Notes: generated from the sequence alone by a model not told the origin. Positions 1 to 5,223 are shown, counted from the stretch's first letter. The stretch: 5,223 nt of DNA from an uncultured Oscillospiraceae bacterium (GCA_900547275.1 URGA01000092.1:1-5223), one strand, 5' to 3'. Translations and numbers: made by a program.

Positions 1-816
1 GCCGAAAAGATAAGCGGCGGAGACGATTTGGCGGCGAGGATTGAAATCGGCGAAGGCAAAGACGAGCTTCACCGCCTTGCAGATACTTTTAATAATATGT
101 TTGAGCGGCTTGAGCGTTCCTTTGAGGCTGAAAAACAGTTTACCTCTGATATTTCCCACGAACTGAGAACGCCTGTAACTGCGGCGCTTGCCCAGAGCGA
201 ATTTGCTCTTGAGGAGGACTGCTCGCCTGAGGAATACCGAAAAGCACTTGAAGTTATCCGCCGTCAGTGCCTGAGAATGAAGTCTATTCTTGAGGAAATG
301 CTGTCTTTCTCCCGCCTTGAACGGATGGAAAAACTTGCAGACGCTGAAAAAGTAGACTTTTCGGAACTTGCCGCATTCGTTTGCCAAGAGCAGGCGCTGA
401 GAAAAGAAAACGGAATAACTCTTAAGAGTGATATTGAAAGCGGGGTTTTCGTAAACGGCAGTTACGGTCTGCTTACCAGTCTGCTGGAAAATCTTATAAG
501 CAACGCTTACCGCTACGGAAAAGAAAACGGCAATATAAATGTAAGCCTGAAAAGCGACGGGAAAACGGCGTTTCTTTCTGTTGCGGACGACGGAATAGGC
601 GTCCCCGCCGAAATACAGGACAAAATATTCCTGCGCTTTTACCGTGCAGACCAGGCGCGGACCTCAGGCGACTCGCGCTACGGCGTAGGGCTGGGACTTC
701 CGATGGCGAAGCAGATAGCAAAACTCCACTCGGGCACTCTTTCCCTTGAGAGCGAAGAGGGCAAAGGAAGCACTTTTACTCTCAGCGTTCCTCTGGCAGA
801 AAGCCAAGATAATTAA
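1..816 (+). CDS. Sensor histidine kinase, C-terminal part (5' end outside window)
   Basis: This is the cytoplasmic part of a membrane sensor kinase that autophosphorylates on histidine and passes the phosphate to a response regulator. The frame is open from base 1, so 271 codons are visible and the sensor and membrane segments lie upstream. In order I see the end of a HAMP helix (DELHRLADTFNNMFERL), the HisKA H-box SHELRTP with the phospho-acceptor His at 157-159, the N-box ENLISNAYRYG (Asn codon 502-504), the G1 box DDGIGVP (from 586), an F-box-like FLRFYRAD, and the G2 box GVGLGLPMAKQ (682-714). All catalytic boxes look intact. An in-frame TTG at 28 is not a credible start because the HAMP sequence continues through it. 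A terminator follows closely, so the gene is probably last in its transcript, with an OmpR-family regulator expected upstream (inference). Its likely target is the PepSY gene downstream. Confidence 0.95.
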   Translation, partial: AEKISGGDDLAARIEIGEGKDELHRLADTFNNMFERLERSFEAEKQFTSDISHELRTPVTAALAQSEFALEEDCSPEEYRKALEVIRRQCLRMKSILEEMLSFSRLERMEKLADAEKVDFSELAAFVCQEQALRKENGITLKSDIESGVFVNGSYGLLTSLLENLISNAYRYGKENGNINVSLKSDGKTAFLSVADDGIGVPAEIQDKIFLRFYRADQARTSGDSRYGVGLGLPMAKQIAKLHSGTLSLESEEGKGSTFTLSVPLAESQDN

Positions 817-840
817 AAACATTATATATATGTATTTGAG

Positions 841-885
841 CGAAAGTCCTGCATATAAAAATAATGCGGGGCTTTCGATTTTTTT
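841..885 (+). terminator. Intrinsic terminator after the histidine kinase gene
   Basis: A 14-bp stem (841-854 with 864-877, including two G-T wobbles) closes a 9-base A/T loop and is followed by a run of seven T at 879-885. It starts 24 bases after the kinase stop codon. It separates kinase transcription from the PepSY gene, which therefore needs its own promoter. Confidence 0.9.
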
Positions 886-939
886 GCTTTTTGGCTCAGT
901 GCAAAAATAATTAAAAAAATTTTGAAAAATTATAAATTC

Positions 940-957
940 TAATCTTTCCTTAATCTT
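940..957 (+). promoter_or_regulatory. Putative OmpR/PhoB-type response regulator binding site
   Basis: TAATCTT occurs at 940-946 and again at 951-957, an exact 11-bp repeat period. OmpR/PhoB-family regulators bind tandem sites spaced by about one helical turn, so this fits binding by the response regulator partnered with the upstream kinase. A third copy in inverse orientation (AAGATTA, 966-972) lies just downstream. The repeats cover the position where a -35 element would be expected for the -10 at 965-970, which suggests activation. The sites are seen in the sequence; the regulator and its effect are inferred. Confidence 0.5.
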
Positions 958-970
958 CGGGTGTTAAGAT
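942..970 (+). promoter_or_regulatory. Putative promoter of the PepSY gene (weak -35, extended -10)
   Basis: TGTTAAGAT (962-970) contains an extended -10 (TG, one base, then TAAGAT at 965-970). The hexamer 17 bp upstream (ATCTTT, 942-947) is a poor -35 and lies inside the TAATCTT repeats, as in promoters that need an activator. The predicted start site is near 977, giving a leader of roughly 26 bases that contains the ribosome binding site. This is inferred from pattern only. Confidence 0.45.
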
Positions 971-986
971 TAGCTTGCAATAAGAT

Positions 987-994
987 AAAGGAGG
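987..994 (+). promoter_or_regulatory. Ribosome binding site setting the PepSY gene start
   Basis: AAAGGAGG sits 8 bases before the ATG at 1003. It decides against an upstream in-frame GTG at 961, which lies in the promoter region and would add 14 residues without signal-peptide character. Confidence 0.9.
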
Positions 995-1002
995 TTTTCA
1001 CA

Positions 1003-1962
1003 ATGACCAAAAAGAAGAAGATAATAATCGCTGTAGTGTGTGCCGTTTTAGTGGTGGTTGGCATCGGTGCCGGCTCTATCGCTTACGCTTCAGATGTTGT
1101 AAAGAAAAATTCAATCGGTATTGATAAAGCTATTCAGAGCGCAATGGTGGATGCCGGAGTAACAGAGGAAAACACAATAATCAGAAAAGCCAAGATGTCT
1201 TTTGAAGACGGAACTTTCGTTTATGACGTTGAGTTTGTTTCAGGCGGCTATGAGTATGATTACGTTCTCAAAGCTTCTGACGGAACCGTAATGGAAAAAG
1301 ACAGAGATATTGACGATAACTCGTCAGGCGTTTCTGCCGCCCAGACCACAGCCGTTTCAACAACAGCTCCCACAACAGCTGCTCCCGCGGCTGAAAACAA
1401 CGATGCAAAAGCCACAACTTCAGCCAAGAAGACTGAGACCACAACTGCTAAAAAATCAAGCGGTTCTTCATCCGGCAGTTCTTCTTCAAGCTCAGAGATC
1501 TCTCTTGCCGAAGCAAAGAGCGCGGCGCTGAAGGCGGCCAATGTTTCATCATCAAGCGCAACGTTTATAACGGCTCATCTTGATTATGACGACGGCGTTA
1601 AGTATTACGAAATCGAGTTTTACACCTCGTCATATGAGTATGATTATGAGATCGCTATGGACGGAAGCGTTAAATCCTATGACAAAGAAGCAAGAACAAC
1701 TAAGAAAAAGACAACCACAACCAAGCAGTCAGCCAGCGCAAAGTATATCGGAATAGATAAGGCTAAATCTGCCGCGCTATCAAACGCAGGCAAAAAATCA
1801 TCCGAAGTTACCTTTACAAAAGCTAAGCTTGAGAAGGACGACGGAGTATGGAAGTATGAGATTGAGTTTGTTTCCGGCGATTTTGAGTATGAGTATGAGA
1901 TAAACGCTGAAAACGGCAAGATCATTTCCCACGATAAAGAGCGCATGGATTATGACGACTGA
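1003..1962 (+). CDS. Exported or membrane-anchored triple PepSY-domain protein
   Basis: This 319-aa protein starts with MTKKKK and a hydrophobic stretch (residues 7-29, ending AYA-S), which is either a signal peptide cleaved near residue 29 or an uncleaved anchor. Three PepSY-like domains follow at about 38-104, 166-231 and 249-319. They are recognisable by the opening I-x-[IL]-x-[KE]-A helix, a [VI]EF strand and a repeated aromatic-acidic signature (YEYDY, YEYDY, FEYEY). The first linker (105-165) is rich in Thr, Ala and Ser with a Ser/Gly tract; the second (232-248) is Lys/Thr-rich. PepSY domains are often extracytoplasmic and in some proteins inhibit proteases, but no catalytic domain is present here, so the exact role is unknown. 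It is probably surface-exposed, with the linkers spanning the cell wall (inference). Its position behind the kinase gene and a response-regulator-like site suggests it belongs to that system's regulon, perhaps as a feedback or accessory factor. Confidence 0.9.
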   Translation: MTKKKKIIIAVVCAVLVVVGIGAGSIAYASDVVKKNSIGIDKAIQSAMVDAGVTEENTIIRKAKMSFEDGTFVYDVEFVSGGYEYDYVLKASDGTVMEKDRDIDDNSSGVSAAQTTAVSTTAPTTAAPAAENNDAKATTSAKKTETTTAKKSSGSSSGSSSSSSEISLAEAKSAALKAANVSSSSATFITAHLDYDDGVKYYEIEFYTSSYEYDYEIAMDGSVKSYDKEARTTKKKTTTTKQSASAKYIGIDKAKSAALSNAGKKSSEVTFTKAKLEKDDGVWKYEIEFVSGDFEYEYEINAENGKIISHDKERMDYDD

Positions 1963-1985
1963 TTAAAAAACAAAACAGACCTTGG

Positions 1986-2014
1986 GCGCCGGCAATAACA
2001 GCCGGCGCTTTTTT
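1986..2014 (+). terminator. Intrinsic terminator after the PepSY gene
   Basis: A perfect 8-bp GC-only stem (GCGCCGGC 1986-1993 with GCCGGCGC 2001-2008) with a 7-base loop is followed by six T (2009-2014). It begins 23 bases after the PepSY stop codon. Confidence 0.95.
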
Positions 2015-2095
2015 AATGTATATAGTACACATAAACAGCCAAAACTCAACATATTGATTCATAAGGACAAACATTGGAGAAATATAGATATATAG

Positions 2096-2124
2096 TTGAT
2101 TATTACAGCGTGCCGTGTTAAAAT
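2096..2124 (+). promoter_or_regulatory. Putative sigma-A promoter of the 536-aa membrane protein gene
   Basis: TTGATT (2096-2101) and TAAAAT (2119-2124) are 17 bp apart, and TG at 2116-2117 makes an extended -10. The predicted start is near 2131, giving a leader of about 43 bases. The rest of the 1963-2173 gap holds the terminator upstream and AT-rich DNA in which I see no other gene. Confidence 0.6.
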
Positions 2125-2161
2125 TAGTTGGTAAAACGGGGTGTTGAGGGGCGCGCCGGAG

Positions 2162-2167
2162 AGGAGG
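2162..2167 (+). promoter_or_regulatory. Ribosome binding site of the 536-aa membrane protein gene
   Basis: AGGAGG lies 6 bases before the ATG at 2174. It favours this start over an in-frame GTG at 2141, which would place the Shine-Dalgarno sequence inside the coding region. Confidence 0.85.
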
Positions 2168-2173
2168 CGGAAA

Positions 2174-3784
2174 ATGAAAAAATATAATTATTTTGACGAT
2201 GACTGCGATCTTTCTGAACCGTCATCTTCTGCAAAAGATAAAATTAAAAATTTTTTCGGCTTCCTGGCAGATAAGTCTCTCGACCTGAAAGATATTATGA
2301 TTGAGGACGGCAAAGCCATCGGCGAGTTAAAGCAATATCCCAATCTGAGAACGCTTGTAAAGCGATGCGTTATTGCGGCTGTGGTTCTGATTATAGTAAT
2401 AGTCTTTGTCTGCGTGTTCGCCTTTTCCGTCAGCAGCAGCGACCGGCGCAACGAGCGCTTTTGCAGTGACGCCGGCAAGGTGTGCACTGATTATATCGCC
2501 GAGTACGGAGCAGTGCGCTCTGAAAAGATGGATGAAAAATACGGCGAAAATCTCTCAAGGCTCACCGGAACGGCATTTGTCCGCCGGCTGGATTTCAACG
2601 CCGACGGCAAGGACGAATTAGTTGTCGCCTATCTCCAGAGCGGCGTTTATTATTTTGATATCTGGGGCTACAACGGAAAGACGCTAAAAAAGTTCTATTC
2701 CGACGAAGCGAACTATTCTGTTAATGATGCTTCTCTGGGCAGCTGGCTTGTGTTTTATCAGGACGGCAGTAAATATTACTTCGGCAAATCGAAGCCCGAA
2801 GATCCTGAAAATGTAGACCTTTACACCTTGAAAGGAAAGAAGTTCAAAAAGACAAAGAACTGTACCTACAATGCGGTTACGGGCATCTTCTCAATAAACG
2901 GAGAAGCCAATGCCGCCGATTTTGAGCGTGTTCAGCTTTCTTACGTCCGCTCGTCAAAGGCGGAACTTACCGTTGACCTTGTAACGGAAACTCTAAATGA
3001 GTTTAACACAAAGTCAACCGCTGAAATCGAAGCCCAGCTTACCGACCAGCAGTTAAAAGACCAGGCGTATTACGATATTGTTGAGGAACTCAACAAGAAA
3101 TACGGCGGCGGCGAATATAAGTTTGAAGACGGAAACGCCTACGGCGACGGACTGGCGGTTGTTGACTTTATTGATTTTGACGGCGACGGCAACGACGAAA
3201 TGCTCACCGTGTTCCGCCGCGAGGTCAAGAAACAGCAGGAGAACGCATGGACAGGCGAAACCGTTCTTATCAACGTTCCCACTTACAGCATTAGGGTCTA
3301 TAACTGGAACGGCACAATCGCAAAGTGCATTTTCAGCAGAGACAATATTTCCCAGATGTACGGCGACGAGGAAGGGGTTACCCAGTTCTATATTCTTAAA
3401 AAGTCAGGCAAGCGCACCGACCTTTGCTTTAACTCTTATTCTTACGAGAGCCAGTCGGTCTATACCGCTTCTTCAAGAATTTTCAGAATGAAAGACGAGG
3501 CGTTTTCCTCAATTTACGACGCCAAGCTGGAATACAGATACGGCTACGAGACTTATTATCTTGACGGCGAGCAGGTATATTCCGCAACCTTTAATACAAA
3601 GGGCTACGAGGTGCCGTATTTTATGAACGACGATTCTTACGACACTTCGGTTTATACCGTTGTTTATCTTGCCGGCGGCAAGACGAAATCAGATTATATT
3701 AAAGACGCGATTTCAAAGACCCAGATAAATATCAAAAAGATGAACGACGAGTACGTTCTCCCCACCGACGAAGAAGAGGAATAA
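2174..3784 (+). CDS. Single-pass membrane protein with two FG-GAP/EF-hand-like modules, function unknown
   Basis: I do not recognise a named family for this 536-aa protein. Residues 1-64 are hydrophilic and probably cytoplasmic, with an acidic start (FDDDCD). Residues 65-86 form one strongly hydrophobic membrane segment, and the remaining 450 residues are probably outside the cell. Two similar modules are visible. The first has the acidic loop D140-x-N-x-D144-G-x-D-E followed by a strand and YYFDIWGYNGK (159-169). The second has D334-x-D-x-D338-G-x-D-E followed by TYSIRVYNWNG (370-380). Such DxDxDG loops occur in FG-GAP/VCBS-type beta-propeller blades and EF-hand-like calcium sites, so calcium-stabilised extracellular folding is plausible. 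The C-terminus is acidic (TDEEEE). It has its own promoter and terminator, so the neighbours do not point to a function. No catalytic motif is seen; surface binding or sensing is only a guess. Confidence 0.85.
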   Translation: MKKYNYFDDDCDLSEPSSSAKDKIKNFFGFLADKSLDLKDIMIEDGKAIGELKQYPNLRTLVKRCVIAAVVLIIVIVFVCVFAFSVSSSDRRNERFCSDAGKVCTDYIAEYGAVRSEKMDEKYGENLSRLTGTAFVRRLDFNADGKDELVVAYLQSGVYYFDIWGYNGKTLKKFYSDEANYSVNDASLGSWLVFYQDGSKYYFGKSKPEDPENVDLYTLKGKKFKKTKNCTYNAVTGIFSINGEANAADFERVQLSYVRSSKAELTVDLVTETLNEFNTKSTAEIEAQLTDQQLKDQAYYDIVEELNKKYGGGEYKFEDGNAYGDGLAVVDFIDFDGDGNDEMLTVFRREVKKQQENAWTGETVLINVPTYSIRVYNWNGTIAKCIFSRDNISQMYGDEEGVTQFYILKKSGKRTDLCFNSYSYESQSVYTASSRIFRMKDEAFSSIYDAKLEYRYGYETYYLDGEQVYSATFNTKGYEVPYFMNDDSYDTSVYTVVYLAGGKTKSDYIKDAISKTQINIKKMNDEYVLPTDEEEE

Positions 3785-3794
3785 TAAAAGAAAA

Positions 3795-3823
3795 AAGAAC
3801 CCGGTTAATGCCGGGTTCTTTTT
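3795..3823 (+). terminator. Intrinsic terminator of the 536-aa membrane protein gene
   Basis: AAGAACCCGG (3795-3804) pairs with CCGGGTTCTT (3811-3820) around a 6-base loop and runs into T's to 3823. The A-rich left flank (3786-3796) would give a T tract on the other strand, so it could also stop minus-strand readthrough from pduL. Confidence 0.9.
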
Positions 3824-3835
3824 GTTGTAAAAAAT

Positions 3836-3863
3836 AAAGCCTTTGCAAAAAAGCAAAGGCTTT
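3836..3863 (-). terminator. Intrinsic terminator of pduL (possibly bidirectional)
   Basis: AAAGCCTTTGC (3836-3846) pairs perfectly with GCAAAGGCTTT (3853-3863) around six A's. On the minus strand the stem begins 11 bases after the pduL stop and is followed by A and six T (3834-3829). The plus strand also has T's to 3865, so it may back up the preceding terminator in this convergent gap. Confidence 0.85.
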
Positions 3864-3874
3864 TTGAAGTTATT

Positions 3875-4453
3875 TTATTTAATGATGGTTCCGGGAGTGT
3901 TGGGAGCCATGCCTGCGGCGTTTGCTTCGTCTGTGTCAATGTGCATTGCGAGAGCGTAGCTGTCTGAAACACGAACAACAACGTCGCCGAATGTAAGATT
4001 TCTGCCGTTTGATGTGGGGATCTCAACAGAAACGATCTGGCCGTTTGTCAGTCCCATGCGCTCTGCGTCAGCAGTGGTGGCGTGGATGTGGCGCTTTGCG
4101 GCGATAACGCCTTCACTGAGCTCAACTTCTCCTGCAGGGCCCACAAGTTTGCAAGCGCCTGAGCCGGCAATGTCGCCGCTCTCACGAACGGGAGCGTCAA
4201 CTCCGATTGAACGTGCGTCTGTAAGTGAAAGTTCAACCTGGGTTTTCTTGCGGACTGGGCCGAGAATAGAAACTGCGGGGAATTCCTTTTTTGAGCCGAT
4301 AACTCTTACTCTCTCTTCGCAGGCGAACTGGCCGGGCTGAGAAAGCATCTTTTTAACTGTCAGTTCATATCCATTGCCGAAGAGTGTTTCCAGATCTTCC
4401 TGGGAAAGATGAACGTGGCGTGCGGAAATTTCAACATTAACCTGATTATCCAT
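3875..4453 (-). CDS. pduL: PduL-type phosphate acyltransferase (phosphotransacylase)
   Basis: PduL enzymes exchange CoA and phosphate on short acyl groups (acyl-CoA plus phosphate to acyl-phosphate plus CoA), typically feeding acetate or propionate kinase for ATP synthesis, or running in reverse for acetate activation. They are unrelated to the Pta enzyme. The 192-aa product shows the two halves of the family: near the N-terminus ISARHVHLS (H13, H15), then ILGPVRKKTQVELS (R68), APVRESGDI, and in the second half KRHIHAT (H122, H124) and MHIDTDEAN (H171). These histidines match the metal-binding set known for the family. The ATG at 4453 has GGAGG 7 bases upstream; an in-frame ATG at 4471 lies before that site and is rejected. 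The N-terminus begins directly with the first domain, without the extension that targets microcompartment PduL, so the enzyme is probably cytosolic. No kinase or shell gene is adjacent. Propanoyl versus acetyl preference cannot be judged from sequence. Confidence 0.95.
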   Translation of the reverse strand: MDNQVNVEISARHVHLSQEDLETLFGNGYELTVKKMLSQPGQFACEERVRVIGSKKEFPAVSILGPVRKKTQVELSLTDARSIGVDAPVRESGDIAGSGACKLVGPAGEVELSEGVIAAKRHIHATTADAERMGLTNGQIVSVEIPTSNGRNLTFGDVVVRVSDSYALAMHIDTDEANAAGMAPNTPGTIIK

Positions 4454-4460
4454 TTTGTTT

Positions 4461-4465
4461 CCTCC
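4461..4465 (-). promoter_or_regulatory. Ribosome binding site of pduL
   Basis: On the minus strand GGAGG (plus-strand CCTCC, 4461-4465) lies 7 bases before the ATG at 4453-4451. It fixes the start 6 codons inside the longest open frame. Confidence 0.9.
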
Positions 4466-4492
4466 AAACAATGTATTTTTTTGTCCGCAAAC

Positions 4493-4521
4493 ATTTTATA
4501 CCTTTTTCTGTTGTTTTTCAA
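4493..4521 (-). promoter_or_regulatory. Putative sigma-A promoter of pduL
   Basis: On the minus strand TTGAAA (4521-4516) and TAAAAT (4498-4493) are 17 bp apart, close to consensus. The predicted start is near 4486, giving a leader of about 33 bases that includes the ribosome binding site. The -35 shares its edge with the promoter proposed for the divergent glycosylase gene. Confidence 0.65.
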
Positions 4522-4539
4522 CCTTTATTTTGATACAAT
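4511..4539 (+). promoter_or_regulatory. Putative extended -10 promoter of the uracil-DNA glycosylase gene
   Basis: TACAAT (4534-4539) is preceded by TG at 4531-4532, making an extended -10, and TTGTTT (4511-4516) lies 17 bp upstream as a weak -35. Transcription would start around 4546, leaving only about 10 bases before the ATG at 4556. The element overlaps the divergent pduL -35. Confidence 0.5.
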
Positions 4540-4544
4540 GGGAA

Positions 4545-4551
4545 AGGTGAT
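4545..4551 (+). promoter_or_regulatory. Ribosome binding site deciding the glycosylase start
   Basis: AGGTGAT matches the 3' part of the usual Shine-Dalgarno complement (AGGAGGTGATC) and ends 4 bases before the ATG at 4556. It supports that start over the in-frame ATG at 4538, which lies within the proposed -10. If transcription starts at about 4546 this site would sit at the very 5' end of the mRNA; an in-frame GTG at 4547 is a less likely alternative start. Confidence 0.55.
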
Positions 4552-4555
4552 TAAA

Positions 4556-5116
4556 ATGACGCTTGAAGAACTGGAAAATCAGTGTAAAAATTGTGATAAA
4601 TGCCCTCTCTGCGAAGGTAGAACAAACGTTGTTTTCGGAATGGGCAATCCTGAGGCAAAGGTGATGCTTATCGGCGAAGGCCCGGGAGAAAACGAGGACC
4701 TTCAGGGCAAGCCCTTTGTGGGCAGAAGCGGTCAGCTTCTTGATAAATTCCTTGCCGCAGTTGACCTGGACAGAAATAAAAATGTCTATATCGCAAATAT
4801 GGTAAAATGCCGTCCCCCGAAAAACAGGGACCCGAAGCCCGAGGAGCAGGACGAGTGCATCAACTGGCTTCGCCAGCAGTTTAAAATAATCAGACCGGAA
4901 ATTGTTGTGTGCGTGGGCAGAATTTCCGCCCAGCGCCTTATTGACAAGAATTTCCGCGTTACCCGCCAGCACGGTGAGTTTTTTGATAAAAACGGAACTT
5001 TGTTTATGGGCACATACCACCCCGCCGCAATTCTGCGCAATCCCAATAATAAAGAAGCGGCGTTCGGCGACTGGCTTAAAGTGCGTGAAAAAATGCAGGA
5101 ATTAAATCTCTATTGA
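4556..5116 (+). CDS. Family 4 uracil-DNA glycosylase, iron-sulfur type
   Basis: This enzyme removes uracil from DNA (from cytosine deamination or dUTP misincorporation) as the first step of base excision repair. The 186-aa product has the usual family 4 length. Visible motifs are the active-site loop GEGPGENED (residues 40-48), GKPFVGRSGQLL (51-62), YIANMVKCRPP (78-88) and the second catalytic motif TYHPAAILRNP (153-163, with H155). The four Fe-S cluster cysteines by family alignment are C13, C16, C84 and C101. Two additional cysteines, C10 and C19, make a regular CxxCxxCxxC run at the N-terminus. I chose the ATG at 4556 because MTLEELENQCKNC matches the N-terminus of known family 4 enzymes as I remember them. 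The open frame extends back to 4409, but that part crosses the pduL start and encodes an unrelated hydrophobic stretch. It is transcribed divergently from pduL, with its own terminator. The two genes have no evident functional link. Confidence 0.95.
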   Translation: MTLEELENQCKNCDKCPLCEGRTNVVFGMGNPEAKVMLIGEGPGENEDLQGKPFVGRSGQLLDKFLAAVDLDRNKNVYIANMVKCRPPKNRDPKPEEQDECINWLRQQFKIIRPEIVVCVGRISAQRLIDKNFRVTRQHGEFFDKNGTLFMGTYHPAAILRNPNNKEAAFGDWLKVREKMQELNLY

Positions 5117-5131
5117 TATAATGAATAAAAG

Positions 5132-5165
5132 AAAAGCACGGCTGAAAAACTCAGCCGTGCTTTTT
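5132..5165 (+). terminator. Intrinsic terminator of the uracil-DNA glycosylase gene
   Basis: AAAAGCACGGCTGA (5132-5145) pairs perfectly with TCAGCCGTGCTTTT (5151-5164) around a 5-base loop, with T's to 5165. It begins 15 bases after the stop codon. Confidence 0.95.
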
Positions 5166-5187
5166 GTCTTGTGTGAAACAAAGGCAA

Positions 5188-5206
5188 CCACCTGCTATGC
5201 AGGTGG
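5188..5206. repeat. Short perfect hairpin at the window edge, possible IS200/IS605-like end
   Basis: CCACCTGC (5188-5195) and GCAGGTGG (5199-5206) form an 8-bp perfect stem with the 3-base loop TAT. No T run follows on either strand, so it is not a simple terminator. Compact hairpins of this kind mark the ends of IS200/IS605-family elements, which often lie just beyond terminators, and the sequence resembles such ends as I remember them from gut Clostridia. No transposase is visible in the remaining 17 bases, so this stays tentative. Confidence 0.45.
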
Positions 5207-5223
5207 GAAAGGAAAAGCTTAAA

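Noticed and set aside
950..972. Inverted repeat (TTAATCTT and AAGATTA) as a terminator or riboswitch stem
   Set aside because: The stem is short and AT-rich with no T tract, and most of it lies upstream of the likely transcription start. Regulator-site repeats explain it better.
1260..1541. 93-codon minus-strand open frame opposite the PepSY linker
   Set aside because: Its composition (Ala, Val, Glu, Leu) simply mirrors the low-complexity Thr/Ala/Ser codons of the real gene, and there is no independent support.
3078..3491. 137-codon plus-strand open frame inside the 536-aa membrane protein gene
   Set aside because: It is an out-of-frame shadow without a ribosome binding site, while the main frame carries recognisable repeated motifs through this region.
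4014..4340. 108-codon plus-strand open frame opposite pduL
   Set aside because: The minus strand encodes all the conserved PduL motifs here; the opposite frame is an antisense shadow.
4409..4555. Longer N-terminus for the glycosylase starting at 4409 or 4538
   Set aside because: The extension overlaps the start of pduL and both promoters and encodes a non-homologous hydrophobic stretch. The start at 4556 has a ribosome binding site and matches the family N-terminus.
4496..5020. 174-codon open frame on the minus strand opposite the glycosylase
   Set aside because: It is the antisense shadow of a clearly recognisable family 4 glycosylase; its translation shows no family motifs and it overlaps the promoters.
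5188..5206. Second terminator or a CRISPR repeat unit
   Set aside because: Neither strand has a T tract after the stem, and only one copy is visible with no spacer-repeat periodicity.

Overview
The window looks like chromosomal DNA from a low-to-moderate GC Gram-positive anaerobe of the class Clostridia, perhaps Ruminococcus/Oscillospiraceae-like. This is inferred from strong GGAGG ribosome binding sites, AT-rich spacers, a Thr/Ser/Ala-linked PepSY surface protein next to a two-component kinase, and a stand-alone PduL. I see no rRNA, tRNA, CRISPR array, phage gene or complete mobile element.

Layout. (1) Bases 1-816 are the 3' part of a sensor histidine kinase gene (end of HAMP, HisKA, HATPase_c), closed by a strong terminator. 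(2) Bases 1003-1962 encode a 319-aa exported or membrane-anchored protein with three PepSY domains joined by low-complexity linkers. Its promoter region carries two TAATCTT direct repeats 11 bp apart, the spacing used by OmpR/PhoB-type response regulators, over a poor -35 and just upstream of an extended -10. The simplest reading is that the adjacent two-component system controls this gene. (3) Bases 2174-3784 encode a 536-aa single-pass membrane protein of unknown function with two diverged FG-GAP/EF-hand-like modules. (4) Bases 3875-4453, minus strand, encode a PduL-type phosphate acyltransferase without a microcompartment-targeting extension. (5) Bases 4556-5116 encode a family 4 (Fe-S) uracil-DNA glycosylase, divergent from pduL, with promoters that appear to overlap. 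(6) After the last terminator, a short perfect hairpin at 5188-5206 at the window edge may be the end of an IS200/IS605-like element that continues beyond the window.

Each gene is bounded by its own intrinsic terminator or has its own promoter, so these are mostly monocistronic units and not one operon. The only functional link I can argue is kinase to PepSY protein. The genes in the right half (PduL for acyl-phosphate/acyl-CoA exchange, and a DNA repair glycosylase) look like ordinary housekeeping genes. I found no convincing new multi-gene system. The most interesting items are the inferred response-regulator site, the duplicated Ca-binding-like module in the unknown membrane protein, and a regular CxxCxxCxxC array in the glycosylase. 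No gap between genes exceeds about 210 bases.
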